A DNA stretch of 64,000 bases. Origin: Allolobophora icterica (Eukaryota > Annelida > Clitellata > Crassiclitellata > Lumbricidae). Below, piece by piece: positions 33,031 to 43,663 of the stretch. The notes under the pieces were generated by a model. That model was not told where the DNA came from. It worked only from the letters and a program-made list of their open reading frames with translations, and made no database searches. A program made the translations under genes and the position numbers. The stretch lies in NCBI GenBank assembly GCA_963556255.1, contig OY744610.1, positions 7,725,529 through 7,789,528 of the forward strand. The letters run 5' to 3'. Position 1 is the first letter of the stretch, and every line of letters starts with the position of its first letter.

Positions 33031-33095
33031 TTCTTCTTCTTCTTCTTCTTCTTCTTCTTCTTCTTCGTCTTCTTCTTCTTTTTCTTCTTCTAGAG
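32735..33095. repeat. (TTC)n and TCG-interrupted array
   Basis: About 350 bases of TTC/TCG/TCC trinucleotides begin exactly where the SINE tail in copy A reads CTGTTCTTCTCC. The array expanded from the SINE tail. The poly-Ser frame is a shadow. Confidence 0.95.
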
Positions 33096-33254
33096 TTTTA
33101 GTTGAGACAGCAGATTAAAATCAAAACTGTACCTAGATAAACAATCCTCTGCTGTTTTTCTGTTTTATTACTTTGAACGCAAGAAGCACCAACATTCTGC
33201 ACAGGTGGAATTAATTAAATATGTGAGCGGATTTCGAATGCAAATAACGTTGAC

Positions 33255-33344
33255 GACATCTGAAATATAAATGGGTGCAACGAGCAATAGACAGCTTTTC
33301 CAGAAGCAGAATTTCTTCAGCTGCAGAATCGACACAGGCATAGG
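33255..33344 (+). promoter_or_regulatory. gene 2 core promoter and 5' UTR
   Basis: TATAAA lies at 33266-33271, followed by TGGGTGCAACGAGCAATAGA. The ATG is 79 bases after the TATA start. The upstream AATAACGTTGACGACATCTG matches gene 1. Confidence 0.8.
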
Positions 33345-33632
33345 ATGGCAGATACGCAGCTCAACGTTTTTCTGTTTTGTGTTTGCCTTATGGCTACACA
33401 AACGATAAAAGGTGAGTCGTTGACTCCAGACATATCCAGCAGCACGCAAAGTTTAGTTAAACTACACGAATAAATTATTAATGAATGATAAATGTCTTAA
33501 CTTAACCATAAATGTCTATTGTCTGAAGAAAACTTGAAATGTGCTATTTGTTTTATAGCTAAGAAGTGCAGCGAGATGCAGAGAAGGAGGAGGAGTGAAA
33601 AGAAGAAGTAGTAGTAGAAGAAGAAGAAGAAT

Positions 33633-33663
<31 letters not shown>

Positions 33664-36600
33664 AAGAAGAAGAAGAAGAAGAAGAAGAAGAGGAGGAGGA
33701 GGAGGAGGAGGAAGAAGAAGAAGAAGAAGAAGAAGAAGAAGAAGAAGAAGAAGAAGAAGAAGAAGAAGAGTCTCTGAAGCTGGCCTTGTGGCAGCCATTT
33801 GTATGAAGTGAAGAGAAGCAAGTGTAGAGAAAGTTGCCGGAATACTATCGAATGGATATCGCACTCACATAGAAACAATGAATGTTAGATAGTTTTGATT
33901 GCTAGGTCGCATTTGCTTTCGAATGTCCCATTACAATGACATGCTTTCTTACAGGTGTCCATGGTCAGTGTTCGAAGCCGCCAATAAATCAGGCCGTTTA
34001 CGAGGGAACTCAGAACATCATTATGACCTGCAACAGTCCGACAAATGTATCTTATGTTATTAAACCAACTACAGACGAAATGAATAGTTATAATATCACA
34101 CTCTACGACGATGTAGTTGCTCCTTCATACGCTAACCTCTTTGCCGTCAACGCGAGTGGTCTGATCATTAAGACTGCTCAAGGAAATGCAACTATGCCTC
34201 CGATATCAACTGCTGGAATGTACATCATAAACTACCAGAACTCTACCAACAGAATGGCCGCCAAGCTCCTCATCATTCGTAAGTATCCGTAAATATAAAC
34301 TTGATTTACAAATTCTTACCTTTGGCCGAAATATTTTTAAAAAGATGTATGGATACTTTTTTGCCCCACCTTGTATATATTGGTATTTGAAATCACATAG
34401 GCCTAATATTGTAAGCAGTGCCTCGCGTTTACTTCTTTCTTCCCTCACAAACCTTAAGTTGGTAATCTGGAAAGTCAAAGCACCGTGAAATTTGTTTCTC
34501 GTCTATTTGCTGGCGTCTATAATGCTAGTTTGAAAATCTGTGACTGTACCAAAACTTGAAATGTAGGCCTAATATCAACTGCAGTGTTTTATTTTCCTTA
34601 GTATGCGACACTCCCATGAATGTAGACGCCATTGATCGTGGTACTAGCAGGCTTTGTGCCATTATATTCTATTGTTGTACTTTTATACATTTCCCACATC
34701 TTTTTAATTTATGTAATTGACTAAATATTTGCAAGCTAACATACGACGACAATTCTAATGGCTCAAAGCTTTTGCCAACATAGCGAGTTCAACAATTCTA
34801 AAGTGCTCTTAACGAATAGATTTTGGATGTATGATTTTAGATCCATCTGCGAAATGTTTAAGCAGCCCTAATATCCCTATCATAGCTTTCAATATAGGTT
34901 ACTTGAACTTCTCTCATTGTCGTGCAGGGGTGGATTGGACCACCGGGATACCGGGAAAAATCCCGGTGGGCCGCCAGGGTCGGTGATATTTGGGCCGCTT
35001 CTAAGTTCTTAGACACAATGTCTAAAAATCGGCTATATTATTTATAATAATTTTTATGGTATTTATGACGGCGTTATTTTTTATTCGCTAGAAGGCACAG
35101 GGCTGACGACAGAAATTCCGGACCCAAAGGCAGAGCAGTTACGGGCCCCTAAACTATCTTTAGGCTTTATGAGAAAATTGGGGGAAAATGAAATAAAAAA
35201 GTGCGGGTACGACCGTGCGATACTATGTTTGTATGTATACATCTACGATTTTATTCAGTAATATTATATTTAAAAAGGCATAAATCATAAACTTTGTATA
35301 ATTGATTATATTTTTTTATAAGTTGATTGCGGGCCCGGACGGCCGGGCCTCTAAAACTCTCCGGGCCCCTGGGCATTTCCCCCCTGCCCCCTCTCGGCGG
35401 ACCTGAGAAGACAGACTTATATAATTAACAGTTGAATCTCAAAACGAGGTTCTACTCCCGCTAAGTTTGTTTTTGACGAAGATTCTTTTATTATTATTGG
35501 TTAAAAAATTAATGAAAAATTTGCGATTATGAGTGATCTAAATTTGAAACGGAAATGTAAAGATATGCGGAAAAGGTAAGAGATAAGAAACTAAAAATTC
35601 TTGCTAAAGATGGAGCCAAGTGCCAAAATCTAGTCGATTTATTTAAAGTTACTCAAGGCAAAGAGAAAGAGACCGTCACTAAATGTTTGACGATCAGGTA
35701 GAGTACAGCGTCAATCAGGGCTTTTTTTCAGCCGGAACGCGCCGGTACGGCGTTCCGGCACCTTTTTCAGCTCCTAAAAAATAATTTATTTATTTTAATA
35801 ATTAAAACAATAATTTAGTTATTTTAATTTAATTTAAGTGTTTTTGAACTGTTTTAAGTGTTTGTTGAGACCCCTCCCATCACCCAATCCCGTTTTTCTC
35901 GTGATTTTAGCCCGCCCATAATTGTTGCGTTCCGGCACCTATTGTTCCGTTCCGGAACCTTTTTTTCTAGAAAAAAAGCACCGGCGTCAATAAAGATTCT
36001 CCACATGAACTCTGGGACAACCAAGTTGGGCATAAGAGTGACCAACATACGAAATGCAAATCTTGCCAAAAGTCCTGTTTGCTGCTTTTCTGTGTTACAT
36101 AAATACAGTTTCTTTGGTCAGACTTGCAGGCACCTGTTTTGTACATATAAACTCTTAGGGGCCATCCATGTAGTACGTACGCACGGAGGGTGGAGGGGGG
36201 TTAACCCAAATGCAAGTGCTTGGGTCTACTAATAATGTACGTACGCATAGGAAACGGGGCGAGGGAACCTATAAGTTGTCTATATTGGCCTTTAAATTGA
36301 TTGGCCTTCAAGTGAGCCAGAGTTAAGTCTTTTCAGCTATCAGGTACTACCAGGGGAAGTAGAGGTGTTGAGGTGTTATTTGTATGCCACCTTACGGTCC
36401 TATTACCTCTGAATGCTATTATTAAACTATCACACAGCTCAGCAGTGAGTCCATGGATCACTCGTCCTTCAATCTGGCCTAACGTGCAGACAGCCGCTGC
36501 CTGGATCTGTCGTATAGACACATTCTGCAGCTGGTCTTTGAGGGCGAGGTGCGTCAAACGTACGTAAGCAGGTGGGAGGTGGAAAAAGTACGTGTGCGTA

Positions 36601-38727
36601 CAGGGAGGGGAAGGGTCCAATATTTTCAGATTTTTGCGTACGTTGTATATGGATGGCCTCTTACTGACTCGTTGCTTATACAATAACCATCATTTGGGTG
36701 GGTCATGATAATTCGATTTATAACTTTAATGCATTCTTAATATTTTATGTCTGATGTAAATTAGGTTTACGATTCATCGCTGTGTTATGACTATCCCGTT
36801 GTAAAGTTACCTGTTACCTTGGCTGAAAACAAATCCCCAAGAAAAATAAATGTCGGATTGGGCCGCTTTGATTTTTTCCCCGGGCCGCTTTGACACTCCA
36901 GTCCACCACTGTTATCGTGACTTAAACATGCTCACGTAAATTGTGTCAGCTTTTCCTCTCTTATTCCTGGCTTATTTAATCTTCCACAGGCGAAGCTCCA
37001 ACGTGTAACTGCACGGGGATCAATTCTACAAAAATTCAATTAACCTGCAGCATTACATATAGCGACAGCAATTACCATCCGATCGATGCAAAGATGACCT
37101 GGACATCCAACGGTAATTTCTACAAAAACGATACTCCTGTGAGTAGAGGATTCTATCCATATTGGAATTCATCATCAACCATCACAGTCGATGCCAAATA
37201 TCTAGCAACATACCAGTGCACAGTTACATTTACAAAACCGAGAGAAATTGAGTACTCTTACGTTGCAACAAATGCACCTGAGTTTTCCGCAGCATGCATT
37301 TCAACAGGTGAGTTCAACAGGCGCCTAAAAGAGCATTCTATTTTAAAATACTGCTTAAGTGAACCATACTGCTTAAGTGAACCAAAATTAGATAACAAAA
37401 TTTCATCTTTTCGATATAATTTTACGTATGCACGCAGGCAAGTGATATTGGTTTACCCATGTTATCTAGGCTAGCTACAGAATTTATTACACACAACTGA
37501 TTCAGCAAATCTGATTCTGAGGCGGATATGAACAGGGTTGGCGTAAACGTAGCGTGAAGTCTTCAACAAAACTCTTTACAATCGCTTACAATCGTTTAAA
37601 ATAAAACTGCTGAAAAAGAATCTACACCTGACAGGAACTGTTTCAATAAAATATATTTTGTTAGGGGGAGACCGCAGTGGAACCATATCTGATGAACGTC
37701 AAATGCTCTGATGTAATTTCGCAAGAACTGCTTCGTTGTTTAAGTCAAATTTTGCTTTAATCCATTTCCATGTAACATCTGATGGCTGGCATTTCAAGGC
37801 ATTGGCGATGACATAGATTTTCGTATTATCCATTCTGCGCTACATTAATCGTTTTAAAACTTGATATATGCAAATTAGACTTCTGGCTCTGGTTCGTTGA
37901 TACAGATGAAGATGCTAATGGTTGCAGTATTTAGCTTCTAGTATTTAGCCAGGCTTAATAACCGCAAGCGACATAATGATTTATTAATACACAAATTGGC
38001 ATTTGAACGGTACCACAAAAAGATGGCCTGAACTATTAAAAAACCTTCATCTTCGAATATATAGTTTCTTTTATGTTTCGATGCAGTTATCCGGAAACGA
38101 AGAACTACACCGAAGCGTCCTCCAACTTCAACTACAGTCCGCTTGACGACAGGTACGAAATAAACGACAACAGAAGTGGTAAAACCAAATACTACAAGTT
38201 GCGCTGTATTCATTTAGTTTTATCCGAGTCAAATGTAATTCAAAGTAATCTGTGAATCATGTTGTGGTTTAAGTTATATTTATGATCAGGGCTGTAGTCG
38301 AGGGTATACGCGGGTATACAGCGTATACTTACCTCTAGAGTGTATTCTCACCTCACAAAATATTTATATTTATTTACATTGAAATACTGTAGCGTATACT
38401 CACAAAATACTGTAGCGTATACTCACCTCTAATTTGTTTCGGAAAACTGACCGGTAGCGTATACTCACCTCTAATTTTACCACTACAGCCCTGTTTATGA
38501 TGCATTCACTTTAGAAGATGACAGATAATCGCAGTTACATTTAGCATTTGAGTAGGCCTAGTTTCGCTCAGGATAAACACTTCCAATCAACATCTGAGTA
38601 TTAGGGCCTACTTCTTTGAACTTCTAGTCGTTAATGGAAAAATTAAAACTATGTTTCAAACTGTACAGAGTGTAATTGTCCGTCCATTCCGTTTAAGATA
38701 GTCCTGATTGCACTTACGAACATGTAA
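33345..38727 (+). CDS. gene 2: shortened two-Ig secreted protein
   Basis: Well-supported exons are 33345-33411 (signal, MADTQLNVFLF), 33955-34278 (Ig1), 36990-37307 (Ig2) and 38087-38152 (one 22-residue Thr/Pro stalk). All have phase-1 junctions and the same lengths as in gene 1. No normal linker exon or nine-Cys domain exists downstream, because sequence equivalent to gene 1 14.7-20.2 kb is missing at about 39230. A possible last exon at 38669-38727 follows an acceptor and would add ECNCPSIPFKIVLIALTNM and a stop, giving 277 aa in frame, with AATAAA at about 38881. Reading through the stalk donor instead would stop after two more codons. Ig1 differs from gene 1 at 29 of about 107 codons. The gene is either a compact secreted variant or a truncated copy on its way to loss. 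The last exon is the weakest part. Confidence 0.7.
33590..33800. repeat. (GAA)n array beside a minus-strand SINE tail
   Basis: GAAGAA repeats at 33600-33768 end at AGAGTCTCTGAAGCTGGCC followed by GGCAGCCAT...ATGAAGTG, a short minus-strand SINE tail. This is the same arrangement as gene 1 at 9005-9310. At 33810 the sequence jumps to the equivalent of 11123 in gene 1. Confidence 0.92.
34279..34924. other. gene 2 intron 2, left part
   Basis: Collinear with gene 1 intron 2 (11595-12220), without features beyond splice sites. Confidence 0.7.
35098..35405. mobile_element. nested hAT-like MITE
   Basis: Begins CAGGGCTGACGACAG and ends CTCTCGGCGGACCTG (imperfect inverted repeats). Flanks AGAAGGCA (35090-35097) and AGAAGACA (35406-35413) form an 8-base duplication with one mismatch. 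GGGCCCC-rich near both ends. Confidence 0.78.
35718..35985. mobile_element. hAT-like MITE (GTGCTTTTTTT family), copy 2
   Basis: Sequence matches the MITE at 16018-16295 throughout (AGCCGGAACGCGCCGG, GGCGTTCCGGCACC, CTTTTTTTCTAGAAAAAAAGC). Flanks GTCAATCA (35710-35717) and GTCAATAA (35986-35993) give an 8-base duplication with one mismatch. Confidence 0.87.
36158..36660. mobile_element. PIF/Harbinger-like MITE
   Basis: Ends GGGGCCATCCATGTAGTACG and GTTGTATATGGATGGCCTC are inverted, with TACGTACGCA and TGCGTACG just inside. The flanks are TTA on both sides (36155-36157, 36661-36663). A 3-base TTA duplication and GGGGCCATCC ends are typical of PIF/Harbinger derivatives. Confidence 0.85.
37308..38086. 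other. gene 2 intron 3
   Basis: Collinear with gene 1 intron 3 (12612-13383) at roughly 93 percent identity by eye, higher than the flanking exons. No separate element seen. Confidence 0.7.
38287..38493. mobile_element. hAT-like MITE, 207 bp
   Basis: Ends CAGGGCTGTAGTCGAGG and CCACTACAGCCCTG are inverted. TTTATGAT flanks both sides exactly (38279-38286, 38494-38501). Gene 1 has the empty site TTATATTTATGATGCATTCC near 13570. The interior repeats GCGTATACTCACCTCTA three times. Confidence 0.94.
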
Positions 38728-39219
38728 CAATAGATGCATACATACAAACAATTTTTTAATAGTAGATGTTCGGTCACCCTCGCTATGTTGAGATATCCTT
38801 CTGGTCTCAGCTGTCAAGAACTCTCATAGATTTAGAACCAGTCCAAGAACTCGAAAGACAGAATTATTTTTCATCTCAGAAATAAAATAAAAATTTATCT
38901 GTTTTGCCCGACTGAAATATGTGGATTAACTTTTCTTAGTGCAATTCTTCTAAAGAAATTAATAATGGAATACAAAGGCAAAAGTGAAGAACATTCATTT
39001 AATTTAATTGCGAGAATCGCGTGTATGTATGCATGAATATACGTACGTATCAGAGGACTTATATAGCACCCTTTAAATAATCACCGTACAAATGTGTCTT
39101 AGGAGCTAGTGATCGCATGTCCGGTGGCAATATTTCCAGGTGACGGACCCATAGACGGAAAGGTGCATCCAGAGCGCGCTGGACCATGAACTGGCTACGA
39201 GAAGCTTAACACGTCTTCA

Positions 39220-39245
39220 ACAAAAATGTTTAAAAAAGAGGACTT
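39220..39245. other. deletion junction in the gene 2 unit
   Basis: Left of here the sequence follows gene 1 up to about 14690 (GTCTTCAACAAAAATGTTT). Right of here it follows gene 1 from about 20160 (GGACTTTTTAATAAGAAAG). About 5.5 kb of gene 1-like sequence, including the linker and C-terminal exons, is therefore absent. Confidence 0.8.
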
Positions 39246-40270
39246 GTGGACTTTTTAATAAGAAAGTATTTAAATGAATGTGTGGGCTCTATTTTACTTC
39301 TTACTAACCTTTGACGCTGAAGAGCAAATATTCATCTGTTGAATGAAATTGTTTCGACAAAAATAAACACAGTTTTGACGAAATAATTAATTGCTGTAAT
39401 CTCATAAGTTTTTTCTGCTCTGTGAAAAATTAGATTGACAGTTGAATGACTATCTAACTTTTCCAATATAGAAACGACCCACATTCCAGGTGTTCACTTG
39501 TTGACTAATTCTAGGAACCCTATTTAGGCATATGCCGAGCTTTTCGCTCCAATAGGATACGTGTAATTCAGAATACTTGTAGCTATAATTGTGGAGGGTT
39601 GCTGGTTGCGATTTTCGCTAAAGAAGGAATGCAAGCCCGAAGTTACATAAAAATAGGATTTAATCTAGTGAAAATGCGATATATACCGTACAGACGAATG
39701 TAGAACACCTCAAACGATAGGCCTACAGAACGCCAAAAGACCACGCTCGACACGAACAGTCATCAGCGTAGGCTCGACAGCAAACGACAGTCACACAGTC
39801 GACATCAAAAGACTTACGGACGCCACGAAGTTCTGCGAAATAACTAATTCCAGAAGGAGTAGAAACTACAACAAAACTTTACAAAGGTCTTCCGTAAAAG
39901 GAGACAGCAGAAAAGACTATTGTCAACGCTCAAGCTCGACTAGCTTAATCAAACGAAATATCTTAAGTAAACCGTAAAAGGTCTATCAATGAGCTCCTTT
40001 AAACTAACATCACCATCCAACAGAAACAACAGAATGAGCTCACGAATAACGACGCAAGTCTTATTTATAGACAATGCCACTCCTTCTCTTACTCAAGAAT
40101 CCCGCCAACCTAAAAACCTAGCCTAACACCTATTTCTGCCTACGAGGACACGTGCCTACATGCAACACTAGATAGAAGTCATTCAGCAATTTGCCATAAA
40201 CAGAGTTATAAAAATTATGAAAACTCAAAGTTGAAGGGAATCTTTTTAGTAGACACAATGCCTCGGATTT
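39240..40270. repeat. 3' flank shared with gene 1
   Basis: Second copy of 20160-21130, same orientation, high identity. No gene seen. Confidence 0.85.
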
Positions 40271-40299
40271 TCAGAATCTATGCATATAAATTATAGTTC

Positions 40300-40800
40300 T
40301 GTGTGTCGATAAACGCTCTCACAGGCGCCAGAAATTGGCTCCGCCCACGAACACTGGGCACTACTGAGATAGACGTTCACACGCAAAGCCAGACAGACAG
40401 ACGGACGGACAGACAAACAGACAAAAGACAAAGAGCGGTTATTAAGTCTGTCTATGCATCCCTCTCTCCCTCCCGCCCTACCTCTGTCCTTCTTTGGGGA
40501 GGGGGTTGGAGGAGGAGCAAGGATGAGGGGAAGACAGATCATAGCCGATGCAATATAACACGGGCGCCAGAAATTCGCCCCGCCCACAAACACTGGACAC
40601 TAGGGAGATAGACGTACTGACGCAAAGCCAGACAGACAGACAGACAGACAGACGAACGGACGGACAAGCAGACAAACGGAATGACATACAGACAAGGTTA
40701 GTAAGTCTGTCTATGCCTCCCTCCCTCCGTCTACCTCTGTCCCTCCATCCATCCCTCCTTCACCCCCTCCCTCTATGCCTACCTCTCCCGTCATAGTAAC
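40300..40800. repeat. two tandem CAGA-rich repeats
   Basis: CAGGCGCCAGAAATTGGC at 40323 and GGGCGCCAGAAATTCGCCCC at 40562 begin two copies about 240 bases apart. Each runs through GGGAGATAGACGT-like sequence into (CAGA)n and pyrimidine-rich CCCTCC tracts. Another copy is at 21130-21300. Confidence 0.88.
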
Positions 40801-41209
40801 GGGCAAATCCACTAGGTTTGAAATAAAAGTGTTATGATTATATTCTAATGGAATCCTTGGAACTTTTAAAAGACGGTTTTGTGGTTAATTAGGAAAAGTA
40901 TTAATCGGCATGGCCTATTCGTGGCACACACCGCTAGGTCTTTTCATTCAAAAGGACGAAAAACGAGCACAAGTACTGACAGCTTAGTTTTTGATGGTCG
41001 CTTGAAATGAGATCGCAATCAACAGTCTTGGATCTAGTGCAATTTTTGGTTTATTTGAGGAGTTACCATGCAACACATAATATAATATATTGGCTCATTT
41101 ATTCATTCAAGGAATTTGCATAGCGTCGCTCCAAGATTTACTCATAGGCGATTCTGGTTCCTTTCCATCGATGAAGAACAGTCTTCAGATGCTTGTGAAA
41201 GGGTTATGC

Positions 41210-41529
41210 CAGGGGTGGCGAACCTTTTTTAAGGTGCGTGCCAAAATGCTGCTAAATCATTTAAAAAAATACCGTCGCGTGCCCTTCGGAATATTGCACA
41301 GTATATAAATATTTTTCTCATATAGGCGTTAGTTAACAAAGCGTAAAAAATGAATTAAAGACCTTATTTCAAAGATTGCTCTTGAATGTTGTTAAAATAA
41401 TATCCTTCAAACAAGAAAATGTGGATTCCCACAAGGATTTTGTATTTGTAAGTTTGAAATTTTGGGGGACGCTCTGAATTCCGCGTGCCCAAAAAATTTT
41501 CAACGCGTGCCATAGGTTCGCCATCCCTG
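41210..41529. mobile_element. hAT-like MITE, 320 bp
   Basis: Ends CAGGGGTGGCGAACC and GGTTCGCCATCCCTG are inverted, with GCGTGCC words inside. The flanks GGTTATGC and GCCTATGC resemble an 8-base duplication with two differences. Confidence 0.82.
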
Positions 41530-41844
41530 GCCTATGCAAAGGTCCTGTCTCGAATGCCGGGATTTGTGATAGGAGCACTAGCGTCGATCTTGTTTCACAG
41601 GTGGGGGGGGGGGACTGTTGAACTGATCTGGTGAGAAGAGTTTTGAACTTATCTGCTCAAAAAAGAAGTCAAAACATTTTTAGCACGAATTTTTTTTACC
41701 ATTTCGGGAACAAATTTGACGACATTTTTTGGGTCTCTTCAAAAGTGGGGGAACAAATGTATGGTGTATCCCCCACTCTTAAAGATGGGGGATACTTGTC
41801 TCCCTCGACCCCCCCCCATGATCGCCGCCAATGGATAGGAGTTA

Positions 41845-42150
41845 AAGTTGCTCGAAAGTGTAGTGGTTAGCGCGCTGGACTGTCAATCGACAGGTCGAGG
41901 TTCCAATCCACGCCAGGGCACAGTTTTGGTTCGAAATTTCTGCTCCACCTGTGCCCGCTAGCCAACTCAGCCATAATGTGTAAACTCGCTGTACACTGTC
42001 GATGGGAAGATGAGACTGCGAGGGAGAGGACTAGCTACCCGCCCTCATATGCCGAGGATAAGAAAATGAAGTCGGTAATACTTCATGCCGTGGCTGTCTC
42101 AGGGCTAGCTGACGGGGCTGCTCTTCTCTCTTCATTGCTTAATAATTATT
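41845..42150 (+). mobile_element. tRNA-derived SINE
   Basis: GTGTAGTGGTTAGCGCGCTG is a tRNA A-box region and GGTCGAGGTTCCAATCC a B-box region about 30 bases on. A unique body follows, then the tail words CTTCATGCCGTGGCTGTCTC and GGGGCTGCTCTTCTCTCTTC. The internal polymerase III promoter is the element's own. It is the best-preserved member of the family also seen at 8435, 9270, 17780, 32680, 33770 and 42824. Confidence 0.85.
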
Positions 42151-42823
42151 GGTAACCAGCGTCAGGAATGCAATATATGAGTATTTCGCTGATACATGTA
42201 TTTAGACGGTTTACGGAATGGTTTCAGTCATATTCTCAGACTTTTGGTGTTAACATAATTCTATCACTTATATACATAGCGCAGTCATGACGCTTAACAT
42301 ATTTCTTAATCTTCTCTCTTTATTTACTAACATCATCAAGTGCCGTAAGATATGACGTAGAAATGATTGAGCTTCTGTGATTAGGCCTAAATGTCGTCGC
42401 TACAGCGGTTATTTAATTAATTTCCTTTATGTATCAGCCATGACGAATGCAAGACATACCACAGTATTTCCACTGAATCCATAGTCTCATATGCCCAAAG
42501 AAGCAAATACATTTTTAGAATATTGTCAATGAATAAAATTTAGCCAACTTCATTACATTGTTGCCCCAGAATTTCCACTTTGACACTCCCACGCATATTT
42601 CATTTGGATTATGTTTTTGTTCCTCGCCTATCTCTTGCTGACTAAATACCTGAGTGCATTTATATACGCGTGTTAGTAAGTTCGTATTTATGTAAGTAAG
42701 TATGTATGCATGTTAGTATGAATGTATACATATCTATGTATAATTTGTATATATATGCAAGCGAGCATGCAAATGTACGTGTATGTTTTTATGCGTATAT
42801 ATAATATGTATAATAATTATTAA

Positions 42824-43000
42824 GCAATGAAGAGAGAAGAGCAGCCCCGTCAGCTAGCCCTGAGACAGCCACGGCATGAAGTATTACCGACTTCATTTTC
42901 TTATCCTCGGCATATGAGGGCGGGTAGCCAGTCCTCTCCCTCGCAGTCTCATCTTCCCATCGACAGTGTACAGCGAGTGTGAGGGTCCACAAAGGTTCAT
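42824..43000 (-). mobile_element. SINE, minus strand
   Basis: Inverted and nearly identical to the distal part of the SINE at 41845 (AGAGCAGCCCCGTCAGCTAG, CCACGGCATGAAGTATTACC, CATCGACAGTGTACAGCG). Together they form a widely spaced inverted pair. Confidence 0.9.
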
Positions 43001-43410
43001 CAGTCACTCTGTCACAGAGTAAAGCAGGGAGGCGACCTGACCGACGTCTCTCATGAGCGTAGACTCGGATCCGACCTGGGCTGGTGAACCAAAGTCCTCC
43101 GTGCCCACCTTCACGCGGTGCGGACTGTTTGTACCCTTCCAAAGGAAGGGGAACGAACGGGCACGGCAGGCAAAACCAGAGGAAGGCAATGGCAAACCAC
43201 CCCTGTTAACATGCCAAGAAAATCGTCATGAGACACACCAAACCACGCCGATGGTCGCGGTTGGTGGGACTCCCAGGCCGGAGCGCTGTGGTGGGACTCC
43301 CAGGCCGGAGCGCGACTCAAGGGCTACTGGGGAAGTGGCAAGACGGCAACGGAGACTGTGTATCATGACGATCGCTAGGGCTCCTAGAGCCGACAGCACA
43401 AAGAGAAGAG
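43000..43410 (+). mobile_element. probable LINE or SINE 3' piece
   Basis: The end CIMTIARAPRADSTKR (43360-43405) parallels VVAIARAPGVDSTR at the C-terminus of the minus-strand LINE at 44890. A 22-base word (GGTGGGACTCCCAGGCCGGA...) is repeated at 43263 and 43290. The rest of the 148-codon frame is not recognised. Confidence 0.5.
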
Positions 43411-43414
43411 AGTA

Positions 43415-43421
43415 TGTGTGT

Positions 43422-43496
<75 letters not shown>

Positions 43497-43525
43497 GTGT
43501 GTGTGTGGTGTGTGTGTGGCCTCCT
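43415..43525. repeat. (GT)n microsatellite
   Basis: About 85 bases of TG dinucleotide, then broken GTGTGTGGT. Confidence 0.97.
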
Positions 43526-43663
43526 TCTGGCGCTGAAGTGTCTCTGAGTACGTACAATTAAAGGGGATTGCTTTATTGCTTACTGTCTCATTTGAGTTGA
43601 AGAAACAACGTCGTCCAAATTGATGACTTAAAAGTTATTGGTTGAGTTCTGTATTTGATAGTA

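Larger units (their letters stand above)
25725..33240. repeat. segmental duplication copy B (upstream of gene 2), interrupted
   Basis: Pieces collinear with 7340-8660 are 25725-25920, 26700-27261, 29172-29240, about 30800-30884 and 32571-33240. The intervening blocks are insertions listed separately, plus a 780-base insertion at about 25925-26705. That insertion carries an unrecognised minus-strand 179-codon frame rich in Asn and Ser. Confidence 0.8.
34925..36911. mobile_element. hAT-like element in gene 2 intron 2, with three nested MITEs
   Basis: Ends CAGGGGTGGATTGGACCA and TCCAGTCCACCACTG are imperfect inverted repeats. Flanks TTGTCGTG (34917-34924) and TTATCGTG (36912-36919) form an 8-base duplication with one mismatch. 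Gene 1 keeps the empty site CATTGTCATGAATTAAA near 12215. GGGCCGCTT words lie inside both ends. Nested elements at 35098, 35718 and 36158 account for about half its length. Confidence 0.9.

Noticed and set aside
32571..33101. 176-codon poly-Ser frame
   Set aside because: Shadow of the TTC/TCG array expanded from a SINE tail.
41845..41920. Functional tRNA gene
   Set aside because: A and B boxes are present, but the cloverleaf is degenerate and the sequence continues into a SINE body with several other copies.
43053..43496. 147-codon frame as a host gene
   Set aside because: It ends in a LINE-like C-terminal motif and runs into a GT microsatellite; more likely mobile-element debris.
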